DNA of 64,000 bases from an uncultured Acetatifactor sp. (GCF_910585425.1 NZ_CAJUCP010000001.1:111957-175956); one strand, 5' to 3'. Counted from the first letter of the stretch, positions 42,614-52,701 are shown. A program made the numbers and translations. Notes: generated from the letters alone by a model not told the origin.

Positions 42614-43558
42614 TCATTCCCCAAAAGGCAATGAATTTTCCATATCTAAAAGTTTTCTGGGATTTTTCGTCTGAAGCACGTTCCTCTGCTTGGCCATATC
42701 CACGTGGGTGTAGATCTCCGTGGTACGGATGGAACTGTGCCCCAGCATTTCCTGGATACAGCGGATATCCACGTCCTGATTCACCAGGTATGTGGCGAAG
42801 GAGTGGCGGAACATGTGAGGCGTGATATGCATGGAAATAGAGGCGGCGCAGGTCAGACGTTTGATCATGTCCCGAACCGACTGGTCGGACAGCGGATGTC
42901 CGTATTTGTTCAGAAAGAAATGCTCGCTTTCCCTGATCTGTGCTTTGAAAAGGGTCTCATACTCCCTCAGCGAATCGATGGTAATCTTCTCCGTGAGCTG
43001 CAGGATACGCTCTTTGTCCCCTTTTCCGTGGATGCGGACCTCCCCTTCACAGAGGTTCACAGCCTCCCGCTTCAGGCCGCACAATTCCGATATCCGCAGC
43101 CCCGTCGCGAAGAGAAGCTCTATCACGGCGATGTCGCGGACGGCGCACTTCATCTGGTACGGCGTGTCCGCCTTTCTTTTCTGCGAGTACAGCTCCTGGT
43201 AGAAGGTGTTCATGACATGGTTCGGTATATAGCGGGGCAGCCTCCGGGGCAGCTTGAAGCTCAGGTCGAGGCGGTACAGGGGGTTCTCCGCTATCTCCTC
43301 CGCGTAGATCAGATAGTGGTAAAAAGCGCGTATGCTGGCAATCTTCCTTTTTATGGTACGTGGCGCCTTTTCACAGTGCAGGGAGTCCACATAGCTCCCC
43401 ACGGCCTCCTTACTCTGGAAGTCCCCGTTCCGGCTCTCTGTGTACAGCCTGAAATCCCGCAAATCCGCCCGGTATGCCCGAATCGTCTTCGGATCCAGCT
43501 CCTTGCGCACCTGGCAGTGCTGCAGATATTCCTCAATCAGTTCCGCTAAAGCAGTCAT
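42614..43558 (-). CDS. XerC/D-type tyrosine recombinase
   Basis: A 314-residue site-specific recombinase with all catalytic residues: Arg155 in TGLRISEL, Lys179 in HGKGDKER, His248 and Arg251 in HMFRHSF, His274 in LGHSS, and the nucleophile Tyr283 in TTEIYTHV. The N-terminal 100 residues are a SAM-like DNA-binding domain. GGAGGAAAAAGGA precedes the ATG. Its stop is 57 bp before pseB with no terminator between. A housekeeping Xer is possible, but a locus-specific invertase or integrase next to a surface-glycan gene is equally plausible. Confidence 0.9.
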   Translation of the reverse strand: MTALAELIEEYLQHCQVRKELDPKTIRAYRADLRDFRLYTESRNGDFQSKEAVGSYVDSLHCEKAPRTIKRKIASIRAFYHYLIYAEEIAENPLYRLDLSFKLPRRLPRYIPNHVMNTFYQELYSQKRKADTPYQMKCAVRDIAVIELLFATGLRISELCGLKREAVNLCEGEVRIHGKGDKERILQLTEKITIDSLREYETLFKAQIRESEHFFLNKYGHPLSDQSVRDMIKRLTCAASISMHITPHMFRHSFATYLVNQDVDIRCIQEMLGHSSIRTTEIYTHVDMAKQRNVLQTKNPRKLLDMENSLPFGE

Positions 43559-43583
43559 TCCTTTTTCCTCCTGTGTATGTGAT

Positions 43584-43635
43584 GATATTGTGGGTCAGAT
43601 AAATATTATATAATACTGACGGTGGCTACAATATC
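43584..43635 (-). promoter_or_regulatory. Recombinase-pseB promoter inside a 52-bp dyad
   Basis: GATATTGT (43584-43591) and ACAATATC (43628-43635) are exact inverses, with GTCAG and CTGAC inside them. The centre is AT-rich. On the minus strand TATTGT, 17 bases and TATAAT (43610-43605) form a promoter within it. The dyad could be an operator or a recombinase binding site. Confidence 0.6.
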
Positions 43636-43776
43636 ACTTTTTTTACAGGATTTGGATATGTGCTTCATTCCTCCTTCCCGATAGACTGTAGGGCTGTCAT
43701 CTAATATTGGTATTATAACCTTTGTTGGGGGAAATTTCAAGAGGTTTTTGATCATTAAAATCATTTATCTGTGTAT

Positions 43777-43808
43777 AAAAGCGGCCATCTCATAGATGGC
43801 CGCTTTTT
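43777..43808 (-). terminator. Terminator after the papain-like protease gene, likely two-way
   Basis: AAAAGCGGCCATCT pairs exactly with AGATGGCCGCTTTT around a three-base loop. A U-tract follows on both strands. It ends the long surface-protein gene run. Confidence 0.9.
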
Positions 43809-43842
43809 AGCGTCATGGATTCCTTATATTTCTATGTCAGCT

Positions 43843-46743
43843 TCATTTCCCTGTCCCAACCTTGCTGTGGGTAAAGCAGCTCCTCACTGCGATGGCCTTC
43901 ACTGTCTTTCCTTTTCCTACATACACCCTTACGTAAGGGGAGGACACCATCCTTCCGTTCGTCATGGACGGAGTGGTGCCGTCTGTAGTATAGTAGATAC
44001 GGCTGCTCGGTGTAGTCGTCCTGATGGTCGCGTACCCTTTGTTGTCCACAGTGACGGTGGGCGTGTTCACGACGGGAATCTTCAGAATCAGGCGGCACGG
44101 GTTCCCCCATTCTCCGTTATAGTAGGTCCTGGCGTAGATGGTCCCGTAGAAGTCCTCGAACAGCACCGTGTCCCCGGCATTCACGCATTTGTCCTTCGTG
44201 GTCAGGGTGGATGTGGTCGGCGAGTAATAGACCTTCGCTCCCTTTGTCTGCGAACCGAACGTCACGTTCCGGCCTCCGAAGACCCCCTTTACGGCAAAGG
44301 ACACGTTCCGGCCTTTATTGCTGTTCAGCAGGACCTTTCTCGCCATGGAGCTGTTGGAACAGCCTGATTTCACCGCGATTGCCTTTACGGTTCCGGAGAA
44401 AGTATCGATTGTGACGCTGCTTCCTGCCTTTTTCCCATTCTCCAGCGTGGGCGCGCTTCCGTCTGTCGTGTAGTAGATTGTACTGCCTCCCGTAGAGGTC
44501 TTGATTGTGACCTTGTTTCCGCTGGTGCTGATGGCAGGCGCCGCAACTTTTGGTATATTGAGCGTTATCTTCGTCGTATCCCTGCTCCACCGGCCATCTG
44601 CATAAGCTCTTGCATAGAGCGTACCGTTAAAGCTCTCGAACTTTACTTTGCCGCCATTTTCCACCTTCCTGTCGGCGGCTGTGATATCAGCTTTGTCGGA
44701 GTAATATATGACGGCCCCCTGGGTAGCGGATTTGAATGCCACCTCTTTTCCGCCTATGTAATCGGCTATTTCACAGATGGGTTCTTCGACCCCTTTCTTC
44801 ACCGTTATCTGACAGGAGGCTTTATGGCCGCCATTCTGTGTCTGTACCTCGATTGTAGCCTTTCCCGCGTTCAGGGCTGTGACCAGCCCGCTCTGATCCA
44901 CCTTTACGACATTGGAGTCGCTGCTCCATACGCAGGACTTGTCCGAAGCATTCTGCGGCAGGACTTCAGCCGATAGCTGCAGGGTATCATCCTCCTTCAT
45001 CTGCGCTTCGCTCTGGCTGATTTTCACGCCTGTGCATTTTACAAAGGTATCTCCCGTAGTTTCTGTGAAAGCCTTCATCCGCAGGTTGATATCACGGGTC
45101 GCACCGATATCACTCCAGGTTCTTCCGTTATTCCAGCTATAAAAGCTCTCCCCGCTTCTGGCAGACGCGTCACAGACCCAAGCACCAGAGGTATCATATT
45201 CGGACAGAACCGCAGGTTCGCCCCCAGTCAGGGTCAGCACTACGGAAAATACATCTCCCGGCCCAAGCAGCACCTCCTTATTGACCGGAATCACATGATA
45301 TCCTACATATTTCAGCTTACCTGTCTGGGGAGCGCTCAACATGCCTTCTCCACTGGTAGGATCCGAAGCGTCTGTAGGGTTTTTATATATCTGTAGGGAA
45401 TAATCCACATTTGCTTCAGAGCCTGTCTCCACCGAAACGGCAGTCAATTTCTCTATCTTCTCCCCGCCAGCTTTTGCTGTGTATACAGAGGCAAAATCAG
45501 TACCTCGATAGAGCATGCCCCCTCCTAAGCCCCCTGTGGAAGTATCATATTGATAATTATTCGCATTCCTTTTGGCCGGTTCCGCCTCGAAGGCATACAC
45601 CGTATCATAGATAGAGGCATCCTCATAGGACAGCCAGAAATATCCCTGATTGGCATACCTTGTCCCCCATGAATTCTTCACCAGCCATGCCCCGTTGGAA
45701 GAAGGCGATGCTGCAAAATTCTCCTTCTTGTAGGAGTCATCCCATCCGACAATCGCCACCGCATGGTTCGTGCCTGTAGCATCATAGCAGTAGTATGCGC
45801 CGGTGTCGAAATTCATATATTGTTCAGACGCATAATAGCTCGCGCTGACAGCGCCATATCCCATGATGGCTTCCTTGACGGCGTTCCTGTCGCTGGACTC
45901 AATGCGGTAGAAACCCTTCAGATGGGAAAAATCATTGTCATACACTGCCGCCGGGCTTGTATCCGGCACCTCAGGAATTCCTTCATAAGGACAGGCGGAT
46001 TCCAGCACCGCCCCCTTCCATGCCGCCATGGAACGGCTGACCTGTATCGCGTTTCCGCCAGCCATATAAAGGTCAGAACCCGCATAATAAGACACATCAT
46101 TGCCGCTGTTGCCCAGCTTGTCTGGCACTGCATGGTTTGAAAAATAGATTGCATGCCGTTCCGACAGATCCAGGCTCGAATCTGCATAGCCGTTTTTAAT
46201 CAGATTCGCCTCAATGCAGGCAATTGCCGCGAAAGACCAGCAGGTTCCGTAAGGGTTCTGGTCACGGACAGGCGTTATATAGCACTTCCCACCTACATTT
46301 CTGGAATCGTAGGCAGACGGAATCCATGCCTGGTCTATATGGGCCGATTCCGAAAGAGAGATATCCCCTCCCAGGTTCTCCGGTTCCACATATCTGCTCT
46401 GACTGGCGTAGCGCCTGAACAGCTCTCTCTGCTGCTCCTCCTCTTCTTCCGTCAGTTTCCGGCCAAATACATAGTCCAAATCTGCTTCCTCTTCGGAGCC
46501 GATGCTTTCTGCCGCGGAACCTTCCGTTATATCTTCCTGAGGCCCAACGGTATCCTCTGTCCCTGCCTCTTCCTGGAAATCATCATAGGGGACTTGCATC
46601 ACCGCCTCTCTATGAAAATCCCCGAATCCCATATCCTGCTGCTCCATGGCAGCCCCCTGTTGCGCTGACGGCTCTGCCGCCGTCATGCTGCCTAAGGAAA
46701 CCAGCGACAGGCACATTGCCATAAATATAGATAATATTCTCAT
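43843..46743 (-). CDS. Secreted papain-like (C1) cysteine protease with Big2-like and chitobiase-type beta-modules
   Basis: A 966-residue exported protein. The signal peptide is residues 1-22. An acidic linker precedes a C1 protease domain (about 135-410): Gln162 and nucleophile Cys168 in NPYGTCWSFAA, His327 in TGTNHAVAIVGW and Asn357 in WLVKNSWG, so the triad is complete. A Big2-like Ig fold follows (about 560-650), then four alternating beta-modules of about 80 residues (GGREVTF-YYS-YARAYY and IYYTTDG-P-NG-KAIAV types). There is no LPXTG or SLH motif, so the modules probably attach it to the wall. AAAGGAGGGGGAC precedes the ATG. Confidence 0.92.
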   Translation of the reverse strand: MRILSIFMAMCLSLVSLGSMTAAEPSAQQGAAMEQQDMGFGDFHREAVMQVPYDDFQEEAGTEDTVGPQEDITEGSAAESIGSEEEADLDYVFGRKLTEEEEEQQRELFRRYASQSRYVEPENLGGDISLSESAHIDQAWIPSAYDSRNVGGKCYITPVRDQNPYGTCWSFAAIACIEANLIKNGYADSSLDLSERHAIYFSNHAVPDKLGNSGNDVSYYAGSDLYMAGGNAIQVSRSMAAWKGAVLESACPYEGIPEVPDTSPAAVYDNDFSHLKGFYRIESSDRNAVKEAIMGYGAVSASYYASEQYMNFDTGAYYCYDATGTNHAVAIVGWDDSYKKENFAASPSSNGAWLVKNSWGTRYANQGYFWLSYEDASIYDTVYAFEAEPAKRNANNYQYDTSTGGLGGGMLYRGTDFASVYTAKAGGEKIEKLTAVSVETGSEANVDYSLQIYKNPTDASDPTSGEGMLSAPQTGKLKYVGYHVIPVNKEVLLGPGDVFSVVLTLTGGEPAVLSEYDTSGAWVCDASARSGESFYSWNNGRTWSDIGATRDINLRMKAFTETTGDTFVKCTGVKISQSEAQMKEDDTLQLSAEVLPQNASDKSCVWSSDSNVVKVDQSGLVTALNAGKATIEVQTQNGGHKASCQITVKKGVEEPICEIADYIGGKEVAFKSATQGAVIYYSDKADITAADRKVENGGKVKFESFNGTLYARAYADGRWSRDTTKITLNIPKVAAPAISTSGNKVTIKTSTGGSTIYYTTDGSAPTLENGKKAGSSVTIDTFSGTVKAIAVKSGCSNSSMARKVLLNSNKGRNVSFAVKGVFGGRNVTFGSQTKGAKVYYSPTTSTLTTKDKCVNAGDTVLFEDFYGTIYARTYYNGEWGNPCRLILKIPVVNTPTVTVDNKGYATIRTTTPSSRIYYTTDGTTPSMTNGRMVSSPYVRVYVGKGKTVKAIAVRSCFTHSKVGTGK

Positions 46744-46762
46744 GTCCCCCTCCTTTTAAGGA

Positions 46763-47029
46763 AACTTCGCTGCTGTTGGTAAAGCAGTTCCTCACCGCCA
46801 CCGCTCTGACAGTGCTCCCAGCTGGAACCGTAACCGTTCCTCCACAATGGGGTATGCGCTTCCCGTTCTCCCAGGAGGGTGCAGACCCATCTGTGGTATA
46901 ACAGATATAGCTGTCAGGTGTCCCGGAACGAATCGTCACGCTCTCTCCCGATGCAGATATTACCGGCGTGTTAAGCACAGGAATCTTCAAAACAAACTTG
47001 CTGGCCGCGCTCCAGACACCGTCCTGATA
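46763..47029 (-). pseudogene. Remnant of a fifth beta-module protein
   Basis: Codes about 89 residues without a start: the tail of one module (YQDGVWSAASKFVLKIPVLN) and a complete second type (SYICYTTDGSAPSWENG, TVRAVAVRNCFTNSSEV). A TAA stands directly before it and the normal end (such as K-V-T-T-Y-K-stop) is lost, as the frame runs into the start of the protease gene. It is the 3' end of a lost paralogue, so genes of this type have been deleted or recombined here. It lies in the 488-bp stretch 46744-47231 without an intact gene. Confidence 0.8.
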
Positions 47030-47134
47030 TTAAGCCATCTTGCGCACAATTCTGCCCTTGATTCTTCTTTCCCTACTCATTTCCTGTCCTCACGCCCCCG
47101 TCCCATATATTAAAATTGCTGCCTGTCCTTACTT

Positions 47135-47180
47135 AAAAACAGCCAGAGGATACCCCAATACAGACATCCTCTGGCCATCG
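47135..47180 (-). terminator. Terminator after the longer LRR protein gene
   Basis: GCCAGAGGAT and ATCCTCTGGC pair exactly; on the minus strand TGTTTTT follows. A wider pair, AAAAACAGCCAG with CTGGCTGTTTTT, encloses it up to 47231. Confidence 0.8.
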
Positions 47181-47231
47181 CCGCTGGTATTCAGACTCCA
47201 GCTTCCAAGCCAGCGTTTTCACTGGCTGTTT

Positions 47232-50200
47232 TTACCTTGACGTAGTAACCTTGCTATTCCCGAAACAGCTTCTGACTGCGATTGCCCTTATGGTCTTGCT
47301 GCCTCCTACATATACCCTGCCGGAAGACGCACTTATCTTGCGTCCATTGGAAGGAGAGGGCGTGGATCCATCTGTCGTATAGTAAATCGTGCATCCGGGC
47401 GTGCTGGTCCTAATCGTCGCATAGCTGCCGGACCGCGCTATCGATGGCGTCTTTACCACAGGTATCTTTAAAATCAGCCTAGCCGGATTGCTCCACTTCC
47501 CATTTACATAGGTTCTGGCATACAGCGTCCCATAGAAGTCATTGAATGTGACGCTTTCGCCATTCTTCACGCTCTTATCGCTTGTGGTCATCAAGGAAGA
47601 TGTAGAATAATAAATCTTGCTCCCTGCCTGGGCCGTAAAGGTGACCTTGCGTCCTCCCACTACACCCTTGACCTTAAACGCCGGAATCTTCACTGTGCTG
47701 CTGACAACAGACTGCAGCTTCTTTGTGGTTACAGCGCTGTTCGTAAAGCAGCTCCTCACTGCAATAGCCTTTATCGTGCCGCCTGTGGTGGAGAATGTAC
47801 TGGCGGAGGCCGCTATTTTGGTGCCATGAGTGGGCGAAGGAGTGCTTCCGTCCGTGGTGTAATAAATAATGCAGTCCGGTGTCGTGGTCTTTATCGTCAC
47901 CTTATCGCCTGACTGTGTAATAGTCGGCGTATTCACCACAGGAATCTTCAAAACCAGCCTGGCCACATTGCTCCACTGGCCGTTATAATATGCTCTCGCA
48001 TATACCGTTCCATAGAAATTATTGAAAGTAATCTTTGACCCACTGGCAATCGATTTGTCGGCCGTAGTCAACTGTGTACTGGTAGTTGAATAATAAATGA
48101 CTGCATCCTTCGTATTACAGTTAAATGTGACTTCCCTTCCTCCAACGATTCCCTTTACCGCAAATTTGGGGACAGCTACCGTAGGCTTGCCATATTTTAT
48201 GGCAGTCCCTACAGGGTAGTAATCGGTATTGTCGGCCGTAGTGTTCCTTTCGCAGTATACGGTTCCGCTGCCTAATCCTGTCTCGTTGAAAGCATACCTG
48301 CCTATAGATACGACGGAGGCCGGTATGTAAATGCTCTTCAGATTGCCATCATATTCGAATGCGGCATAGCCGATTGTGGTAAGCCCCTCCACCAGCGACA
48401 CATTTTTCAGATTCCCGCAATAAGCAAAAGCGCGCTCTCCAAGCTGCTTAACGCTTGCCGGAATCACTACCGTCTCAAGCCTTTCGCATGACCTAAAAGC
48501 CGAAGCTCCAACCGATACAACCTTGGCGCCGATGTTGACAGTCTTCAAGGCATTACATCTGTTAAAGGCATAAGTCCCTATCTCTGTGACATTTGAGCCA
48601 AAGCCGATGTCAACCAAATTAGAGCAGCCATAAAACGCGGAGCCTCCTACCGACTTTACATTGTCAGACATGCTGACCTTTGTCAGGGCAGTACACCCAT
48701 TAAACATCTCACTGGATACTATATTGGAGCGAACATCTGCCGTCTTCAAGGCTGTGCATCCGGAAAAGGCACTTGTCCCTACATTTGTCACGCTTTGAGG
48801 AACCGTAATGGAACCCAGTCCTGTGCAGCCGCTAAAGGCCCAATTCCCAATCGCAGTAAGGCCAGAGGGCAACGCCAGGCTCTGCAGGCTGGTACAACCG
48901 CTAAATCCCCTTCCCTCAATTGTTTTTACTTTATCTGACAGCACTACTTTCTTGAGGGCGGCACAATCCCGGAACATCCCCTCGCTTACTGTCGCATTGT
49001 TGACCGTTGCCTCCAGCAAGCCGGTACAATTCCTGAAAATGCTGCTTTCTGCCTTTACAACTGTTGAAGGGACCGTAATGGTTTCCAGGCCAGTACATCC
49101 ATTAAACGCTTCAGACGCGATGGTCTCCAGGCCCTCATTCAGGGCAATGCTTTTTAAAGTCGTGCAGTGATAAAAAGCGCTGCTTCTAATGGTCCGCAGG
49201 CTTGCCGGAAGGTTGATGCTGGACAGGGAAATACATTCGTAAAAAGCACCTATACCAATTTCGGAAACCGTATTTGATAAACTAACCGTCGTCAGGGACT
49301 TACATCCCTTGAACATCCATCCTCCGACAAAACCTGTCTTGATATTGGCAGATGTCATAGAAATACAATTGTCAAAAGCGGAACTTCCCACCTCTGTAAC
49401 CGTACTGGGAATCACTATGTTACCCAAAGAAGTACAGCCAGCAAAAGCACGATATCCGATGGACACCACGCCTTCATTTATGGTCACCGTCTTCAGCGAA
49501 ATGCAGCCTTCAAATGCGCGCTCATCGATATTGGTAATTGTCCCCGGAATCGATACTTGGGTAATCGTATTGTTGCCTTTAAACGCGTTATAGCGAATCT
49601 TGATTACATTATAGGAATTTCCATTATAAGCAATAGTGGCCGGTATATTTAGAACCGTATCATAGCCGCTGTATCCAGTGATGATGGCGTTTCCTCTGTC
49701 AATTATAAAAGAGTACCCATCATCAGTGACATAGGAATCGGCCTGAACCACCTCCCCTCCTTCGTCAACAGCAATCTCTCCTCCTAAACCGGGTGCAGCA
49801 TCGGCTTCACCCCCGTTGTCCGTATCAGGAAGCTCCTCTGAATCGTCCCCTTCGTCCACGTCAGGGAGCTCTTCCGAGGCATCTGTCCCATTTTCCTCCG
49901 GGCTTTCATCGGGATTGCCTGTCTCGTCTCCCTCCGGCTCCTCCTCCGAGGCATCTGTCCCGCTTTCTTCCGGGCTTTCCTCAGAGGCATCCGTCCCGTT
50001 CTCTTCCGGGCTTTCCTCAGAGGCATCTGTCTCATTCCCTTCGACACTTTCCTCAGGGGCTTCTTCCGAGGCATCTGCCTCGTTTTCTTCCGGGCTTTCC
50101 TCAGAGACATCTGTCCCGCTTCCTTCCGAATCTTCCTCCGAGGCATCTGCCCCACTTTCTACCTGGCTTTCCTCAGACTCGTCTGTTTCGGCCCCTTCAG

Positions 50201-50432
50201 GGTTCTCCTCTGACGCGCTGACATCGGCTCCTTCAGAACCATCCTCAGGCATGTCTGCCTCGTTTTCCTCGCCAGTTCCCTCCGGCCTGTCCTCATCGCT
50301 TCCCTCAGCTTCCTCTGCAGACAATGGCTGCGACGAAGCTACCGGAGGCACTTCGCTGGCGAACACTGTAGTTCCCGCCAGTGTCAGAACCATAAGAAAC
50401 GGAAGCAGCTTCTTTAATACCTTTCTCTTCAT
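47232..50432 (-). CDS. Secreted BspA-like LRR protein with chitobiase-type beta-modules, 1066 aa
   Basis: Signal peptide MKRKVLKKLLPFLMVLTLAG and on to about residue 25; then about 200 residues of an acidic repeat tract (SEESPEENGTDA-type, 11-16 residue units) that could span the wall; then about 16 BspA-type LRR_5 repeats (consensus like IGYRAFAGCTSLGNIVIP, about residues 240-740); then four alternating beta-modules. BspA-type LRRs bind host or bacterial surface ligands. The N-terminal 20 residues nearly equal those of the LRR protein at 52832, so the two are recent duplicates. AAAGGAGAAACAAA precedes the ATG, 16 bp after the CAP gene. Confidence 0.92.
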   Translation of the reverse strand: MKRKVLKKLLPFLMVLTLAGTTVFASEVPPVASSQPLSAEEAEGSDEDRPEGTGEENEADMPEDGSEGADVSASEENPEGAETDESEESQVESGADASEEDSEGSGTDVSEESPEENEADASEEAPEESVEGNETDASEESPEENGTDASEESPEESGTDASEEEPEGDETGNPDESPEENGTDASEELPDVDEGDDSEELPDTDNGGEADAAPGLGGEIAVDEGGEVVQADSYVTDDGYSFIIDRGNAIITGYSGYDTVLNIPATIAYNGNSYNVIKIRYNAFKGNNTITQVSIPGTITNIDERAFEGCISLKTVTINEGVVSIGYRAFAGCTSLGNIVIPSTVTEVGSSAFDNCISMTSANIKTGFVGGWMFKGCKSLTTVSLSNTVSEIGIGAFYECISLSSINLPASLRTIRSSAFYHCTTLKSIALNEGLETIASEAFNGCTGLETITVPSTVVKAESSIFRNCTGLLEATVNNATVSEGMFRDCAALKKVVLSDKVKTIEGRGFSGCTSLQSLALPSGLTAIGNWAFSGCTGLGSITVPQSVTNVGTSAFSGCTALKTADVRSNIVSSEMFNGCTALTKVSMSDNVKSVGGSAFYGCSNLVDIGFGSNVTEIGTYAFNRCNALKTVNIGAKVVSVGASAFRSCERLETVVIPASVKQLGERAFAYCGNLKNVSLVEGLTTIGYAAFEYDGNLKSIYIPASVVSIGRYAFNETGLGSGTVYCERNTTADNTDYYPVGTAIKYGKPTVAVPKFAVKGIVGGREVTFNCNTKDAVIYYSTTSTQLTTADKSIASGSKITFNNFYGTVYARAYYNGQWSNVARLVLKIPVVNTPTITQSGDKVTIKTTTPDCIIYYTTDGSTPSPTHGTKIAASASTFSTTGGTIKAIAVRSCFTNSAVTTKKLQSVVSSTVKIPAFKVKGVVGGRKVTFTAQAGSKIYYSTSSLMTTSDKSVKNGESVTFNDFYGTLYARTYVNGKWSNPARLILKIPVVKTPSIARSGSYATIRTSTPGCTIYYTTDGSTPSPSNGRKISASSGRVYVGGSKTIRAIAVRSCFGNSKVTTSR

Positions 50433-50448
50433 TTTGTTTCTCCTTTCA

Positions 50449-52701
50449 TTATTTATATGTAGTGACCTTGCTATTGGTAAAGCAGCTCCTCACTGCAATA
50501 GCCCTAACCGTTTTACCTTTCCCGACATACACCCTCACATAGGGAGCGGATACCATCTTCCCATTGCTCATGGATGGCGTCGTTCCATCTGTCGTGTAAT
50601 AGATGCGGCTCTTCGGCGTAGTCGTCCTGATGGTGGCATATCCCTTGCTGTCCACGCTGACCGTCGGCGTATTCACAACAGGAATCTTTAAAACCAGGCG
50701 GCATACGTTTCCCCATTCCCCGTTGTAGTAAGTCCTTGCGTAGACAGTGCCGTAGAAATCTTCAAACAGAACCGTACTGCCCGCATCCACGCACTTATCC
50801 TTGGTGGTCAGCTTGGAGGTGGTGGCGGAATAGTAGATTTTCGCCCCCTTTGTGTCGGAGCCGAAGGTCACGTTCCTGCCACCGAATACCCCTTTCACGC
50901 CAAAAGATACATTACGGCTCCTGGCACTGTTGACCAGCACCTTCCTCGCCATATCGCTGTTGGTGCAGCCGCTCTTTACCGCGATGGCCTTCAGCGTACC
51001 GGCGAAGCAGTCCAGGGATACGGATGTTCCGCTTCCTTTTATCCCCTTCTCGACAGTGGGCGTGGAACCGTCCGTGGTGTAATAAATCGTGCTGCCGCTG
51101 GTAGATGCATTGATTGTCACCTTGTTTCCGGATACAGTGATTGTCGGAGTCGCCACCTTGTTATCTGCCACCGTCAATGTGTATGTAAGCGTCTGCGAAG
51201 GATTCGCTTTATTCCTGCCAGTGATGACAGCCTTTCCGGCGCGCAAAGCTGTAATGACCCCATTGCTGCTGACAGTGGCCGAAGCTGAACTGCTCCCCCA
51301 CTCATAGGAATCCGCATCGATATAGATAACGCCCGCTCTTATTTCCAACAGCTTCGTTCTTCCCACACTTAAGGTTCCGCTGTTCTCTGTCAGGCTCGGT
51401 GTCACCAGATGTGCCGCAGCAGTCACTGCATAGGAGACATCCTGATTCGATTTTTTCTCCCCTGTCACGCCATCCCCTGTGCCGAAGCACTGTGTCCATG
51501 AATAAACGCCATTGAAAAAGAAGCATCCTATTCCTACTGAATGGTACGCACCTGCAAGGATATTGGCCCTGTGCCCCTCTGAGTTCATCCAGCTGCCCAT
51601 CACTTCCTCAGCGCTCCTCTGGAGCATTGCGATATTTTCTCCAGACATCTTGCCGGACGCAGTGAAGCATTGCGTTCCGTCTGGTCTGGTATGGCTATAA
51701 TATAAAGCGCATTCCGCCGCACGCAGCATGGCCGCCTCCAGCAGCTCCTCGTCCATAGCCAGAGGGCTCAGCCCCTCTTTTGCACGTTCCTGGTTCAAGA
51801 TGTCCAATACCTTGTACGCTTGATCATATGCTGCCTGTCCGGTCACGTTCAGCACCTGCTTCTCTTGCTTTATGCCGACATCAAGACCGCCTTTGCCTAT
51901 ATTCGCTATTATGGCATCTAAATATGTCGCTCCCGTCGTATACTCATATGCCGTCCCGTCTGTTCCTTTATAGACGATTAACGGCATCGTAAATCCTCCT
52001 GATCCAACCGCAGCCCGATAACATTTGTAATACAAATTGTAATATTCGGAGCCGTTATCCACACTGTTTACGATAATCCGTTCAGAGACACCGCCCAGCT
52101 GCGACACGATATCTTCCGTGCTGGTCTGCTGGACATCAAATACGTAAATATTCAGCTGTGACATATCAGCCACAGACGCTATCTCCGTCAGGGCCTGCAG
52201 GACAGCGACCGTATTGGCGCATCTCTTCACGCCTCCGAACACGATTACCGCCTGTTTCCCGTCCGCGCCGTTGAAAACGCTTACCTTTGAGGGATACCGT
52301 ATGTCCGATACCTGGAAAGAGACCGCGCTCAAATCAAGGGATGCGCCTTGGACTATATCTATGTCCTCCTGTTGCGGTGGAAGTATCATATCAACCGCAT
52401 TCTCTTTAGATATGGATATTTCCTCTTCCTGCCCCAGGAAATCGTCCGGTGAAAATATTTCTTCTCCCTCCAGTGGAAGCCCTATATCAGCCGGGATTCC
52501 TCCAGATGTAAGGCTATCCCCTTGATTTTCGTTCCCAGGGGGCACGCTGTATCCGGGTGAGGGCATTTCCATCTTAATTGCATCTTTGATTTCATCTGCG
52601 TATGCTCTGCCCGCTGTGCCATAGCCGGGCATAAATGCTGCTACCAGGCTTCCTATCATCAAGGCAGCGACTGCCTTCTTCCAATTCTTTCGGTTTCTCA
52701 C
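50449..52701 (-). CDS. Secreted CAP (SCP/PR-1) domain protein with chitobiase-type beta-modules
   Basis: A 750-residue exported protein (signal peptide to about residue 35). About residues 115-275 hold an alpha/beta region of uncertain type (KQAVIVFGGVKRCANTVAVL, possibly thioredoxin-like). A CAP domain follows (about 300-420): DILNQERAKEGLSPLAMDEEL, CALYYSHTRPDGTQCFTASG, GENIAMLQRSAEEVMGSWMNSEGHRANIL and SWTQCFG, with the usual His and Glu positions. Then come a Big2-like fold and three beta-modules. The start is a GTG at 52701 behind GGAGGTGATGCG. CAP proteins in bacteria are secreted and of mixed function, so its activity is open. Confidence 0.9.
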   Translation of the reverse strand: MRNRKNWKKAVAALMIGSLVAAFMPGYGTAGRAYADEIKDAIKMEMPSPGYSVPPGNENQGDSLTSGGIPADIGLPLEGEEIFSPDDFLGQEEEISISKENAVDMILPPQQEDIDIVQGASLDLSAVSFQVSDIRYPSKVSVFNGADGKQAVIVFGGVKRCANTVAVLQALTEIASVADMSQLNIYVFDVQQTSTEDIVSQLGGVSERIIVNSVDNGSEYYNLYYKCYRAAVGSGGFTMPLIVYKGTDGTAYEYTTGATYLDAIIANIGKGGLDVGIKQEKQVLNVTGQAAYDQAYKVLDILNQERAKEGLSPLAMDEELLEAAMLRAAECALYYSHTRPDGTQCFTASGKMSGENIAMLQRSAEEVMGSWMNSEGHRANILAGAYHSVGIGCFFFNGVYSWTQCFGTGDGVTGEKKSNQDVSYAVTAAAHLVTPSLTENSGTLSVGRTKLLEIRAGVIYIDADSYEWGSSSASATVSSNGVITALRAGKAVITGRNKANPSQTLTYTLTVADNKVATPTITVSGNKVTINASTSGSTIYYTTDGSTPTVEKGIKGSGTSVSLDCFAGTLKAIAVKSGCTNSDMARKVLVNSARSRNVSFGVKGVFGGRNVTFGSDTKGAKIYYSATTSKLTTKDKCVDAGSTVLFEDFYGTVYARTYYNGEWGNVCRLVLKIPVVNTPTVSVDSKGYATIRTTTPKSRIYYTTDGTTPSMSNGKMVSAPYVRVYVGKGKTVRAIAVRSCFTNSKVTTYK

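Noticed and set aside
43584..43635. Invertible promoter switch
   Set aside because: The dyad is too short and nearly symmetric about the promoter, so inversion would not give a clear on/off change; kept only as a possible binding or crossover site.
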